Shown piece after piece: positions 1 through 6,106 of a stretch of 13,451 nucleotides of DNA. The notes under the pieces were generated by a model. It did no database searches. It was not told the origin of the DNA and saw nothing but the letters and a program-made list of their open reading frames with translations. The translations under genes were made by a program, and so were the position numbers. Origin of the DNA: JACCUZ01 sp038246575 (GTDB taxonomy: Bacteria; Actinomycetota; Actinomycetes; JACCUZ01); assembly GCA_038246575.1 (NCBI GenBank), contig JBBRVU010000109.1:1-13451 (forward strand). Direction: 5' to 3'. Each line of letters starts with the position of its first letter. Position 1 is the first letter of the stretch.

Positions 1-129
1 GAACGGGCCAACGCGCTGCTCAAACGCAGCTGGAAAGCGCTCGAACGCGTCACCCTCGACCCGTGGAGAATCGGCGCCATCACCGCCGCCGCTCTCGTCC
101 TACTCCACCTTCAGCGGCCAGTCCGGTGA
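1..129 (+). CDS. IS5-family (DDE_Tnp_4/HARBI1-like) transposase, C-terminal end, cut by window edge
   Basis: Frame 1 is open from the first base to a TGA at 127-129 and encodes the last 42 residues of a protein. The segment RANALLKRSWKALERV followed by DPWRIGAITAAALVLLH is the typical C-terminus of actinobacterial IS5-type transposases of the DDE_Tnp_4 family. These enzymes cut and paste their element with a DDE catalytic triad. The catalytic residues would lie upstream, outside the window, so activity cannot be judged. Its 3' end overlaps the 3' end of the broken secreted-protein gene on the other strand (stop at 111-113). This suggests that insertion or deletion near here shaped that gene's tail. 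Family assignment is from recognised sequence; the exact IS name is not claimed. Confidence 0.82.
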   Translation, partial: ERANALLKRSWKALERVTLDPWRIGAITAAALVLLHLQRPVR

Positions 130-847
130 GAAAACCTCACCGTCCGTGAGTAGTCGCAACCAGCCGCCTTCGAGAAGTATGCGTTGCCCCATTTCCCGTT
201 GTTGGTCGAGGGGTTGCGGTGGCCGGACGCATACCAACTCCAGCCGAATCGGACCTTGTACATCCCGTTGCCATTGGCGTACCAAGAAAAAATCTTCTTC
301 TGTTGAGGTATACCAAATGTTGTCGTCGTGTAGCGGGTGTTGTCTCCTCGCGCTTCTCCAGCGTACTTGTTGCCATTCTTATACAGCGAGAGGCCGTAGG
401 ACGCTTTGATGGCTGGGCCCGTGTCGACGCCGACTGTGTCCTTCGAAAACCTCGAAACCTGTATTGTAGAGGAGGACTTTAGCGTATTCGGCGACTGAGC
501 CTATCTGCCTATTGTCGATGCCGTAGTAGGCGGTGGCGGTGGTCAGGACATGCGTCATGTCGTACTCGAGGCAGGGATTTGCATTGCAGTACCCGTCGGG
601 GCTAGCGACCCGCATCAGTTCTCTCTGTGACGTCGTCGACGACGGCCCGAACGCGCTCGGGATCCTGACGTTTGGGCATGCAGGTCCATCCGCCGCTTCG
701 CTCGGCGAGCACGGGTGCGTCTTCACACGTACCGAGGTTCGCGAATTGCGTGTCGGGGGGGGCGGCGGTCGGACCCGGCGTCGCGCCCACCGCGAGCAAG
801 ACCAGGCTCGCGGCAGCGAGCAAGACCTTGCGCGAGCCAGCCACCAT
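111..847 (-). pseudogene. Frameshifted gene for a small secreted protein of unknown function
   Basis: The start is ATG at 847, with Shine-Dalgarno GGAGG at 854-858. The first frame encodes a signal peptide (MVAGSRKVLLAAASLVLLAV), then a mature part with two cysteines (TCEDAPV and GWTCMPK), and meets TAG at 602-604. Convincing protein sequence then continues in a second frame (about 620-450; DGYCNANPCLEYDMTH, AYYGIDNRQIGSVAEYAKV). It continues in a third frame (about 450 to TGA at 111-113; ASYGLSLYKNGNKYAGE, KVRFGWSWYASGHRN). Each junction needs one base skipped, so two +1 shifts break the gene, unless they are sequencing errors. Repaired, it would be about 244 residues: a signal peptide plus an aromatic- and Gly-rich, probably beta-rich domain like small secreted actinobacterial proteins. 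The distal part is visibly less GC-rich than the neighbours, with codons such as AAA, ATT and TAT, which suggests transfer. No function is assigned. Confidence 0.62.
124..142. terminator. Hairpin between the converging transposase and secreted-protein genes
   Basis: CGGTGAG (124-130) and CTCACCG (136-142) form a perfect 7-bp stem with loop AAAAC. The stem contains the transposase stop codon and sits just inside the 3' end of the opposing gene. It could act as a bidirectional terminator, or be part of the IS end. There is no clear U-tract on either side, so termination is an inference. Confidence 0.35.
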
Positions 848-882
848 GGCAGTCCTCCAGCCGCTAGAGATCCCTGGCAATC

Positions 883-912
883 AGCCTGCAGGCTCCCATC
901 GTCTGATGTCAA
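883..912 (-). promoter_or_regulatory. Candidate sigma70-type promoter of the secreted-protein gene
   Basis: On the minus strand TTGACA (912-907) is followed after 18 bases by CAGGCT (888-883). A start site near 876 would give a leader of about 29 bases carrying the GGAGG at 858-854. The -35 is perfect; the -10 is imperfect (C instead of T at the first position). Confidence 0.35.
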
Positions 913-923
913 CCCTCCTCGCT

Positions 924-1029
924 GACTCCCCAAAGCGTCGCGGACATCGCTTGGCTCGTGCTGCTCGAACCGACGTCCTAGCTCGTCGGTATGTTCGAGG
1001 ATCTCCTGCAGGCTTCTGGGCATGGTCAT
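924..1029 (-). pseudogene. Remnant of a type II antitoxin-like gene, N-terminal part only
   Basis: From ATG at 1029 the minus strand reads MTMPRSLQEILEHTDELGRRFEQHEP, which resembles the helical N-terminus of small actinobacterial antitoxin-like proteins (MPRSLxEILxHADELAxxFExxEP). As I recall them, relatives run on for about 80-90 residues and end in a helix-turn-helix-like segment. Here the resemblance stops after about 32 residues. The frame then runs into the promoter and signal peptide of the secreted-protein gene, read out of frame. A ribosome site (GAGG) overlaps the end of the toxin-like gene four bases upstream, as in a TA operon. The frame stays open to 381-379, so a chimeric protein of about 217 residues is formally possible, but its remainder is out-of-frame sequence. 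The family is recalled from general knowledge and is not named with certainty. Confidence 0.5.
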
Positions 1030-1033
1030 CACC

Positions 1034-1245
1034 TCAAGTACCTTCTTCGGCGGGCATCGCGTGAACGATGACGGGGCCGTAGGTGGTGTCGAGAACTCCG
1101 AGTTCAATGAGTTGGGCGGACCTGGACGGCCCGACGATCATCACGAAGCCGTCGTCGACGTCCTCATAGCCACCGGGGTGGTCGAACGCGCGGAGGACGT
1201 CTTCGTCGGCGACGCCGTGCTTGCGTGCACAACTTCCCCGCCCAT
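1034..1245 (-). pseudogene. Toxin-like small protein of a TA pair, probably frameshifted at its 5' end
   Basis: The minus strand ending with TGA at 1036-1034 encodes ARKHGVADEDVLRAF, then FVMIVGPSRSAQLIELGVLD and VIVHAMPAEEGT. This is the pattern of a common actinobacterial toxin-like family (HARKHGI..DI..A, IGPDR.G.LLEV, VIHAM), usually followed by the antitoxin-like gene seen just downstream. In its own frame there is no ATG, GTG or TTG near the expected start. An ATG at 1245-1243 opens a different frame reading MGGEVVHA, and one added base near 1230 would fuse it smoothly to the ARKHG segment. The simplest reading is a one-base deletion that inactivated a gene of about 70 codons. The gap to the antitoxin start is four bases. 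Confidence 0.55.
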
Positions 1246-1423
1246 CGCGAGCGACTGCTGGTGCTGGCCGAGCGGCGGCCCGGCTGCGACCTGCGGCGCA
1301 GCCGGTCGAGGGCGGCGTCCTCCTGGTGCGGTGCGGGCTGCCCGATGGTGGGCAGGGGCCCGCCGAGTGTGCCGATGGCGAAAGCCATTGCCGGCGGCGC
1401 GGTACGCGGTGAGGGTGCCCGGC
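1246..1423. other. Intergenic stretch between the toxin-like remnant and the SDR gene
   Basis: These 178 bases are GC-rich and lie between divergent genes. I see no convincing protein, RNA or long repeat in either strand. Several frames are open, as expected from the base composition, but none has a recognisable motif. The only signal is the ribosome site GAGGG at 1411-1415 that serves the SDR gene. Confidence 0.5.
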
Positions 1424-2434
1424 ATGCGCTTCCTCGTCCTCGGCGGCACCGCACCCCTCGGTCACGCCGTCGCCGCGACGGCCCGCGACGCCGGCCACGA
1501 CGTCAGCTGCCTGGCGCGGGGAACCAGCGGGCCCGCTCTCGACGGCGTCCGGCTGGTGCCGGCGGACCGAACTGCGCCACGCGCGTACCAAGGCGTGCTC
1601 GACGAGTGGGACGCCGTCCTCGACGTGTCCTGGCAGCCCGGGCAGGTGCGCTTGGCGCTGGCGGCCATCGGCGACCGGACTGCGCACTGGACGTACGTGT
1701 CCAGCTGCTCCGTCTACGCCGCCCACGACGAGCCCGGGGCCGACGAGACGGCAGCGCTCCTGCCACCGCTGGCGGAGGACGTGGACACGGCGGCCGAGGA
1801 CGAGTACGGCGAGGCCAAGGTGGCCTGCGAGTCGGCGTGCTCGGCGGCCCTGGGCGACCGCTTGCACGTGTCGCGGGCCGGTCTGCTCGGCGGGCCCGGC
1901 GACCGGAGCGACCGGGCGGGCTACTGGGCGGGGCGATTCGCGCGCGGCGGGGACGTGCTGGTGCCCGAGGGGGCCGGTCAGTCGGCGCAGCTGCTCGACC
2001 TGCGCGACTATGCGGCCTTTCTCGTGGGAGCAGCCGAGCGGCGCGCCGTCGGCACGCTCAACGCCGTCGGCGACGTGATGCCGCTCCGCGCGGCCATCGA
2101 CCTGGCGCGCGACGCGGTTCGCGAGTCGGCGCCGGACGCTGCAGCCGGGCCGGTGGTGGTCGACGACGCCTGGCTGGTGGACCAGGGCGTCGAGCCGTGG
2201 ATGGGACCGGACTCCCTGCCGCTGTGGCTGCCGGACCCGGCGTACGCCGGCTTCGCCGCCCGCTCCGATGCGTCCGCGGTGGCTGCCGGTCTGCGGCGGC
2301 GGCCGCTGGCCCTCACGTTCGCCAGCATGCTCGTCGACGAGCGCACGAGGGGACTCGACCGCCCGCGCCGGGCCGGCCTGTCGTCTGCGCGCGAGGGCGA
2401 GCTGCTCAGGGCGTGGCGGATTCGTCGGGCCTGA
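1424..2434 (+). CDS. Extended SDR: NAD(P)-dependent epimerase/reductase-like protein
   Basis: The protein has 336 residues. The N-terminus MRFLVLGGTAPLGHAV is a Rossmann nucleotide-binding loop of the extended short-chain dehydrogenase/reductase type; the middle glycine of GGTGxxG is replaced by Ala10. The catalytic region is present: SSCSVY (93-98) supplies the Ser, and Tyr128-x3-Lys132 is the YxxxK pair. The C-terminal half (substrate side) has no residues I can tie to a substrate. ATG at 1424 is chosen because GAGGG lies eight bases upstream; the frame is open further left, but without family sequence. It stands alone on its strand, and its last 29 bases overlap the 3' end of prcA on the opposite strand. 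Family confidence is high; the reaction is unknown. Confidence 0.8.
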   Translation: MRFLVLGGTAPLGHAVAATARDAGHDVSCLARGTSGPALDGVRLVPADRTAPRAYQGVLDEWDAVLDVSWQPGQVRLALAAIGDRTAHWTYVSSCSVYAAHDEPGADETAALLPPLAEDVDTAAEDEYGEAKVACESACSAALGDRLHVSRAGLLGGPGDRSDRAGYWAGRFARGGDVLVPEGAGQSAQLLDLRDYAAFLVGAAERRAVGTLNAVGDVMPLRAAIDLARDAVRESAPDAAAGPVVVDDAWLVDQGVEPWMGPDSLPLWLPDPAYAGFAARSDASAVAAGLRRRPLALTFASMLVDERTRGLDRPRRAGLSSAREGELLRAWRIRRA

Positions 2435-3224
2435 CCTCGCCAGTGTCGCCGCTCGGCGCGGCCGGAGCTGCCGACGCCGACTCCGCGGGTGCCTCCGGTG
2501 CCGGTGGGGGCGTCTCATCGGCGGTGCCGCTGGCCAGGAGCCGGTCCAGGACGGCCCCGCTGAGGCGCCGGAAGGCCCGCCGCTCCCGGTCGCGTTCGAG
2601 CACCGCGACCTCGAGCTGCCCGGCGGACAGCTCCCGCGGCTCCGCGCCGTTGGCCCCGTCGCGGGCCAGGCCGTCTACGGCGAGCCGCAGGGCGCCGGCC
2701 AGCGTGCCGCCGGCCTGGTAATGCTCCGCGACGTAGCGGGCGATCGTGTCGGCCTGACCGCCCATGACGGAGTGGCCCTGCTCGTCGGCCACACTGCCGT
2801 CGTAGGTGAGCCGATAGACCTGGTCCGACTCGGGGGTCGACCCCACTTCGGCGACCACGATCTCGACCTCGTACGGCTTCTGACTCTCAGTGAAGATCGC
2901 GCCCAGCGTCTGGGCGTAGGCGTTGGCCAGGGCGCGGCCGCTGACGTCGCGACGGTCGTAGGCGTAGCCCTGCAGGTCGGCGAGGCGGACCCCGGCCTTG
3001 CGCAGCGTCTCGAACTCGTTGTACTTGCCGACGGCCGCGAAGGCGACGCGGTCGTAGATCTCGCTGATCTTGTGCAGGGCGCGGGAGGGGTTCTCGGCGA
3101 CGAAGAGGATGCCCCCGGCGTACTGCAGCACGACCACGCTGCGCCCGCGGGCGATGCCCTTGCGGGCATAGTCGGCCCGGTCCTTCATGACCTGCTCGGG
3201 CGAGACGTAGAACGGCGTCGTCAC
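2406..3224 (-). CDS. prcA: Proteasome alpha subunit PrcA
   Basis: PrcA forms the two outer seven-membered rings of the actinobacterial 20S proteasome, gates the barrel in the cytoplasm, and is the docking face for ARC/Mpa. The 272 residues match the family closely: an N-terminal gate segment FYVSPEQVMKDRADYARKGI, then VLQYAGGILFVAENPS, SEIYDRVAFAAVGKYNEFE, GYAYDRRDVSGR, YAQTLGAIFTE and KPYEVEIVVAEVG. After about residue 235 the tail becomes a Pro/Ala/Glu-rich, probably disordered extension, as is usual in these subunits. The start is GTG at 3224, with GAGGAG five bases upstream. It follows prcB after a 53-base gap in the same operon. As in the family, no catalytic N-terminal threonine is expected. 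Its stop lies inside the convergent SDR gene. Confidence 0.97.
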   Translation of the reverse strand: MTTPFYVSPEQVMKDRADYARKGIARGRSVVVLQYAGGILFVAENPSRALHKISEIYDRVAFAAVGKYNEFETLRKAGVRLADLQGYAYDRRDVSGRALANAYAQTLGAIFTESQKPYEVEIVVAEVGSTPESDQVYRLTYDGSVADEQGHSVMGGQADTIARYVAEHYQAGGTLAGALRLAVDGLARDGANGAEPRELSAGQLEVAVLERDRERRAFRRLSGAVLDRLLASGTADETPPPAPEAPAESASAAPAAPSGDTGEVRPDESATP

Positions 3225-3277
3225 GGGTGCTCCTCAGCTCGTCGCGTTGCGGTCGGTCCTCCGCGAGCTCCCCGTGC

Positions 3278-4123
3278 TCAGCGGATCGGTGCCTGCGGGC
3301 CGTCCGGGCGCAGCGCCCTGCCCTCCAGCATGGTCTCGACGATCGCGCCGACGTCCTCGTCGGGCAGTCGCCGGAAACCGCTGTCGTCCACCACCGCGAC
3401 CACCGGGAAGATGCGGCGCAGCACGTCGGGCCCGCCGGTCGCCGAGTCGTCGTCGGCCGCGTCGAACAGTGCCTGTACGCAGACGGTCACCGCACTCTGG
3501 ACGGACAGGTCGTCGCGGTAGAGCTTCTTCAGCGAGCCACGGGCGAACAGGCTGCCCGACCCGACAGCGTGGAAGGCGTGCTCCTCGTAGCGGCCGCCGG
3601 TGAGGTCGTAGCTGAAGATCCGCCCCTCGCCGGTGCGAAGGTCGTGCCCGGCGAAGAGCGGCACGACGGCCAGGCCCTGCATGGCCATCGGGAGGTTGGA
3701 GCGGATCATCGACGCCAGCCGGTTGGCCTTGCCGTCGAGGGACAGCACGGTGCCCTCGATCTTCTCGTAGTGCTCGAGCTCGACCTGGAAGAGCCGCACG
3801 AGCTCCACGGCGAGCCCCGCGGACCCCGCAATGCCGACGCAGGAGTACTCGTCGGCGGGGAAGACCTTCTCGATGTCGCGCTGCGCGATGATGTTGCCCA
3901 TCGTCGCGCGCCGGTCGCCGGTCATGACGACCCCCCCGGGGAAGGTGGCGGCGACGATCGTCGTGCCGTGTGGCGCCTCGGTGGTCACCGGCGTGCTGGG
4001 CGGGGTGCGCCGCCCGGGGAGCAGGTCGGGCGCGTGGCCGCCGAGGAAATCGGCGAACGAGGAGCTGCCGGCCCTCAGGAAGGCAGCTGGAAGACTCCCG
4101 ATGCCGGGGGTATCGGTCGCCAC
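3278..4123 (-). CDS. prcB: Proteasome beta subunit PrcB (proteolytic)
   Basis: PrcB forms the two inner rings of the 20S core and cuts substrates with an N-terminal threonine that is exposed by self-cleavage. The protein has 281 residues, with GTG start at 4123 preceded by AAGGGAG. The first 53 residues are the propeptide (ADFLGGHAPDLLPG is its conserved part), ending in APHG; cleavage before TTIVA makes Thr54 the nucleophile. Further family segments are FPGGVVMTGDRRAT, IAGSAGLAVE, ELEHYEKIEG, AVGSGSLFARGSLKKLY and DAADDDSATGGPD. It lies 37 bases after pup and 53 before prcA, so the three are surely co-transcribed. Many upstream in-frame codons are open, but GTG 4123 gives the family's propeptide length and has the ribosome site. 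Confidence 0.97.
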   Translation of the reverse strand: MATDTPGIGSLPAAFLRAGSSSFADFLGGHAPDLLPGRRTPPSTPVTTEAPHGTTIVAATFPGGVVMTGDRRATMGNIIAQRDIEKVFPADEYSCVGIAGSAGLAVELVRLFQVELEHYEKIEGTVLSLDGKANRLASMIRSNLPMAMQGLAVVPLFAGHDLRTGEGRIFSYDLTGGRYEEHAFHAVGSGSLFARGSLKKLYRDDLSVQSAVTVCVQALFDAADDDSATGGPDVLRRIFPVVAVVDDSGFRRLPDEDVGAIVETMLEGRALRPDGPQAPIR

Positions 4124-4160
4124 ACGTCTCCCTTCACGTAGCGCAGACCGGACATATGCC

Positions 4161-4364
4161 CTATTCCCCGCCTTTCTGGATGAATCCCCGGACAAACTCC
4201 TCGGCATTCGACTCGAGCACCTCGTCGATGTCATCGAGGATTGCGTCGACATCTTCGTCCAGTTGTTCCTGGCGGTCCTGGACGTCCGACGTCGCCTCGG
4301 GCGCGTCCTGCTCGGTCTGCTCGCTGCGGCGACGCTGCTGGCCGCCGGCCTCGCGCTGGGCCAT
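4161..4364 (-). CDS. pup: Prokaryotic ubiquitin-like protein Pup, Glu-ended form
   Basis: Pup is a mostly disordered protein tag that PafA couples through its C-terminal glutamate to lysines of target proteins; ARC then captures its helix by coiled-coil contact. The 67 residues are hydrophilic and acidic, with the ARC-binding helical segment DEDVDAILDDIDEVLESNAEEF (split here as residues 36-50 and 51-57) and the end FIQKGGE. The final residue is encoded by GAA (Glu) rather than Gln, so deamidation by Dop is not needed before ligation. Lys64 is the only lysine. ATG at 4364 is preceded by a strong ribosome site, GGGGAGG (4371-4377). It heads the pup-prcB-prcA cluster, 174 bases after dop. Confidence 0.97.
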   Translation of the reverse strand: MAQREAGGQQRRRSEQTEQDAPEATSDVQDRQEQLDEDVDAILDDIDEVLESNAEEFVRGFIQKGGE

Positions 4365-4370
4365 GACCCA

Positions 4371-4377
4371 CCTCCCC
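4371..4377 (-). promoter_or_regulatory. Strong Shine-Dalgarno of pup
   Basis: GGGGAGG on the minus strand, six bases before the pup ATG, fits the 16S anti-SD almost fully. The same heptamer, extended by TG, precedes arc at the same spacing. Confidence 0.8.
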
Positions 4378-4381
4378 GGGC

Positions 4382-4397
4382 GTCCGCAGGCGCGGAC
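4382..4397 (-). promoter_or_regulatory. Small perfect hairpin in the pup leader
   Basis: GTCCGC (4382-4387) and GCGGAC (4392-4397) are perfect inverted repeats with a 4-base loop. On the minus strand the hairpin ends four bases before the Shine-Dalgarno of pup, inside the predicted 5' leader. It could tune ribosome access or mRNA stability. Only the inverted repeat is observed; the role is inferred. Confidence 0.4.
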
Positions 4398-4409
4398 CTC
4401 GTTGCCTCG

Positions 4410-4415
4410 ACCCTA
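4410..4415 (-). promoter_or_regulatory. Candidate -10 box of the pup-prcB-prcA operon
   Basis: The minus strand reads GACTAGGGTCG (4418-4408), in which TAGGGT (4415-4410) fits the actinobacterial TANNNT -10 pattern. It lies 45 bases before the pup ATG, so a start site near 4403 would give a leader of about 39 bases that includes the hairpin and ribosome site. The identical 11-mer lies at almost the same distance before arc. No TTGACA-like -35 is seen. Confidence 0.5.
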
Positions 4416-4457
4416 GTCGGACGCCCGGACCCGCGCGCTGCGCCGGACGACGCCGAC

Positions 4458-4501
4458 GTGTCAGACCCACCCGGGGCTGGGACCCCCGCAGGGCCTGACA
4501 C
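4458..4501 (-). terminator. Large palindrome between dop and pup, candidate dop terminator
   Basis: GTGTCAGACCC (4458-4468) and GGGCCTGACAC (4491-4501) pair over 11 positions with one mismatch. Inside the loop CCGGGG and ACCCCCG can extend the structure. It lies 37 bases after the dop stop and upstream of the pup promoter box. No U-tract follows on the minus strand, so a factor-dependent stop, a protein-binding palindrome or a dispersed repeat are alternatives. A terminator would uncouple dop from pup-prcBA. Confidence 0.5.
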
Positions 4502-4538
4502 ATCGGGGGTGGGGCGACGAGCGCGTCGAGCCCGCAGC

Positions 4539-6053
4539 TCAGCTGCCGCCGAGGGACTCGACGAGCTCTTCGGCGGTGTCGCAGCGGTCGAGCAGCGCGC
4601 CGACGTGCGCTCTGGTGCCGCGCAGCGGCTCCAGGGTGGGCACCCGCTGCAGGGCGTCGCGGCCCGGCAGGTCGAAGATCACCGAGTCCCACGAGGCGGC
4701 CGCGACCTGGTCGGCGTACTGCGCCAGGCAGCGCCCGCGGAAGTAGGCCCTGGTGTCCTCGGGCGGCTCGGTGACCGCGCGGGCGACGTCGGTCTCGTCG
4801 AGGATCCGCCGCATGCGCCCGAGACCCACCAGCCGGGCGTGCAGGCTCTTCGCCGGACGAACGTCGTGGTACTGCAGGTCGACGAGCGCGAGCTTGGCGT
4901 GCGACCAGTCCAGGCCGTCGCGGGAGCGGTACTGCTCCAGCAGCGCGAGCTTGGCCACCCAGTCGAGCTCGTCTGCGCAGAGCATCGGGTCCTGCTCGAG
5001 GCGGACGAGTACGTCCTCCCAGCGGGCCAGCACGTCGAGGGTCTGCGGGTCGGCGTCGGCGCCCTCCCGGTCCTCGACGAACTTGCGTGCCCGCTCCCAG
5101 AACTCCATCTGCAGCTGGACGGCCGTGAGCCGGCGCCCGTCCTTGAGCCGCAGCAGGTGCGCGAGCGACCAGTCGTGGGAGACCTCGTGCAGCGTGGCCA
5201 CCGGCTGCTCGACGGCCAGGTCCACGTCGAAGGCCCCCGCCTCGACCATGGCCAGCACGAGCGCGGTGGTGCCGAGCTTGAGATAGCTGGAGGTCTCGCT
5301 GAGGTTGGCGTCGCCGATGATGACGTGCAGTCGGCGGTAGCGCTCGGGGTCGGCGTGCGGCTCGTCGCGGGTGTTGATGATCGGCCGCTTGAGGGTGGTC
5401 TCCAGCCCGACCTCGACCTCGAAGAAGTCGGCGCGCTGGCTGAGCTGGAAGCCGTCCCGCCGGCCGTCCTGACCGATGCCGACCCGCCCGGCGCCGCAGA
5501 AGACCTGCCGCGACACGAAGAACGGTGTCAGGTGGTGGACGATGTCGCCGAAGGGGGTGTCACGGCCGACGAGATAGTTCTCGTGGGCGCCGTACGAGGC
5601 GCCCTTGCCGTCGGTGTTGTTCTTGTGCAGCAGGATCGGGCCGGCCGCCCCGCTGGCCGAGTCGGCGAGCAGGGCGGCGTGCGCCATCACCCGCTCCCCC
5701 GCCTTGTCCCACAGCACGGCGTCGCGCGGCGAGGTCACCTCCGGCGTCGAGTACTCCGGGTGCGCGTGGTCGACGTAGAGCCGGGCGCCGTTGGTGAGGA
5801 TGACATTGGCCAGTCCGGGGTCGTCGTCGGTGAGCAGCGAGGGGTCGGCGAAGTCGCGGCCGAGCTCGAAGCCACGGGCGTCGCGCAGCGGGCTCTCCTC
5901 CTCGTAGTCCCAGCGAGCCCGCCGCGCGCGCAGGGTGGAGGCGGCGTAGGCGTTGACGACCTGGGAGGAGGTGACCATCGCGTTGGCTGTCGGGTTGCCC
6001 TGCACGGTGACGCCGTACTCGACCTCGGTCCCCATCACACGACGCACGCTCAT
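4539..6053 (-). CDS. dop: Depupylase/deamidase Dop
   Basis: Dop belongs to the glutamine-synthetase-like carboxylate-amine ligase superfamily. It cleaves the isopeptide bond between Pup and its target (depupylation) and, in species with Pup-Gln, deamidates Pup. The 504 residues align along their whole length with the mycobacterial enzyme: MGTEVEYGV (nucleotide-binding start), RWDYEEESPLRDARGF, ILTNGARLYVDHAHPEYS with the catalytic Asp95, LHKNNTDGKGASYGAHENY, GFQLSQRADFFEVEVGLETT, INTRDEPHAD, RRLHVIIGDANLSE, and an end ASWDSVIFDL / PTLEPLRGTRAHVGALLD. The DGKGASYG loop favours Dop over PafA. ATG at 6053 has no ribosome site but a TAGGCT box six bases upstream, suggesting leaderless mRNA. As the local Pup ends in Glu, its main job here should be depupylation. 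Confidence 0.97.
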   Translation of the reverse strand: MSVRRVMGTEVEYGVTVQGNPTANAMVTSSQVVNAYAASTLRARRARWDYEEESPLRDARGFELGRDFADPSLLTDDDPGLANVILTNGARLYVDHAHPEYSTPEVTSPRDAVLWDKAGERVMAHAALLADSASGAAGPILLHKNNTDGKGASYGAHENYLVGRDTPFGDIVHHLTPFFVSRQVFCGAGRVGIGQDGRRDGFQLSQRADFFEVEVGLETTLKRPIINTRDEPHADPERYRRLHVIIGDANLSETSSYLKLGTTALVLAMVEAGAFDVDLAVEQPVATLHEVSHDWSLAHLLRLKDGRRLTAVQLQMEFWERARKFVEDREGADADPQTLDVLARWEDVLVRLEQDPMLCADELDWVAKLALLEQYRSRDGLDWSHAKLALVDLQYHDVRPAKSLHARLVGLGRMRRILDETDVARAVTEPPEDTRAYFRGRCLAQYADQVAAASWDSVIFDLPGRDALQRVPTLEPLRGTRAHVGALLDRCDTAEELVESLGGS

Positions 6054-6059
6054 GTCATG

Positions 6060-6065
6060 AGCCTA
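6060..6065 (-). promoter_or_regulatory. -10 box of dop, leaderless arrangement
   Basis: TAGGCT on the minus strand is followed by CATGAC and then the dop ATG. Six bases between a TANNNT box and the start codon would put the transcript start at or next to the A of ATG, and there is no Shine-Dalgarno. The box is back to back with that of the NUDIX gene, within a 53-base gap. Confidence 0.6.
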
Positions 6066-6093
6066 CGCAGCGCCTCCGCCGACCGGGTCGTCC

Positions 6094-6099
6094 TACGAT
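6094..6099 (+). promoter_or_regulatory. -10 box of the NUDIX-DUF3054 gene, leaderless arrangement
   Basis: TACGAT followed by seven bases and GTG at 6107. The same TACGAT-N7-GTG arrangement recurs at 13422-13437. No ribosome site precedes GTG 6107, which supports both this start and leaderless translation. Confidence 0.6.
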
Positions 6100-6106
6100 C
6101 AGCCGG

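Noticed and set aside
1..150. Defining the right end of the insertion sequence
   Set aside because: The other end is outside the window, so no terminal inverted repeat or target duplication can be matched. The hairpin at 124-142 is not proof of an IS end.
755..762. Run of eight G as the cause of the frameshift in the secreted-protein gene
   Set aside because: The signal peptide and the following cysteine-containing part stay in one sensible frame across this run, so the shifts lie further on, near 604-640 and 441-450.
379..1107. A single 242-codon minus-strand gene with an antitoxin-like start
   Set aside because: Only residues 27-58 and the stretch from about 160 to 225 look like protein, and they belong to two different families. 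The middle is the signal-peptide gene read out of frame.
1221..1412. Small plus-strand ORF before the SDR gene
   Set aside because: It has no ribosome site, overlaps the toxin-like remnant in part, and its Ala/Arg-rich composition is that of a chance frame.
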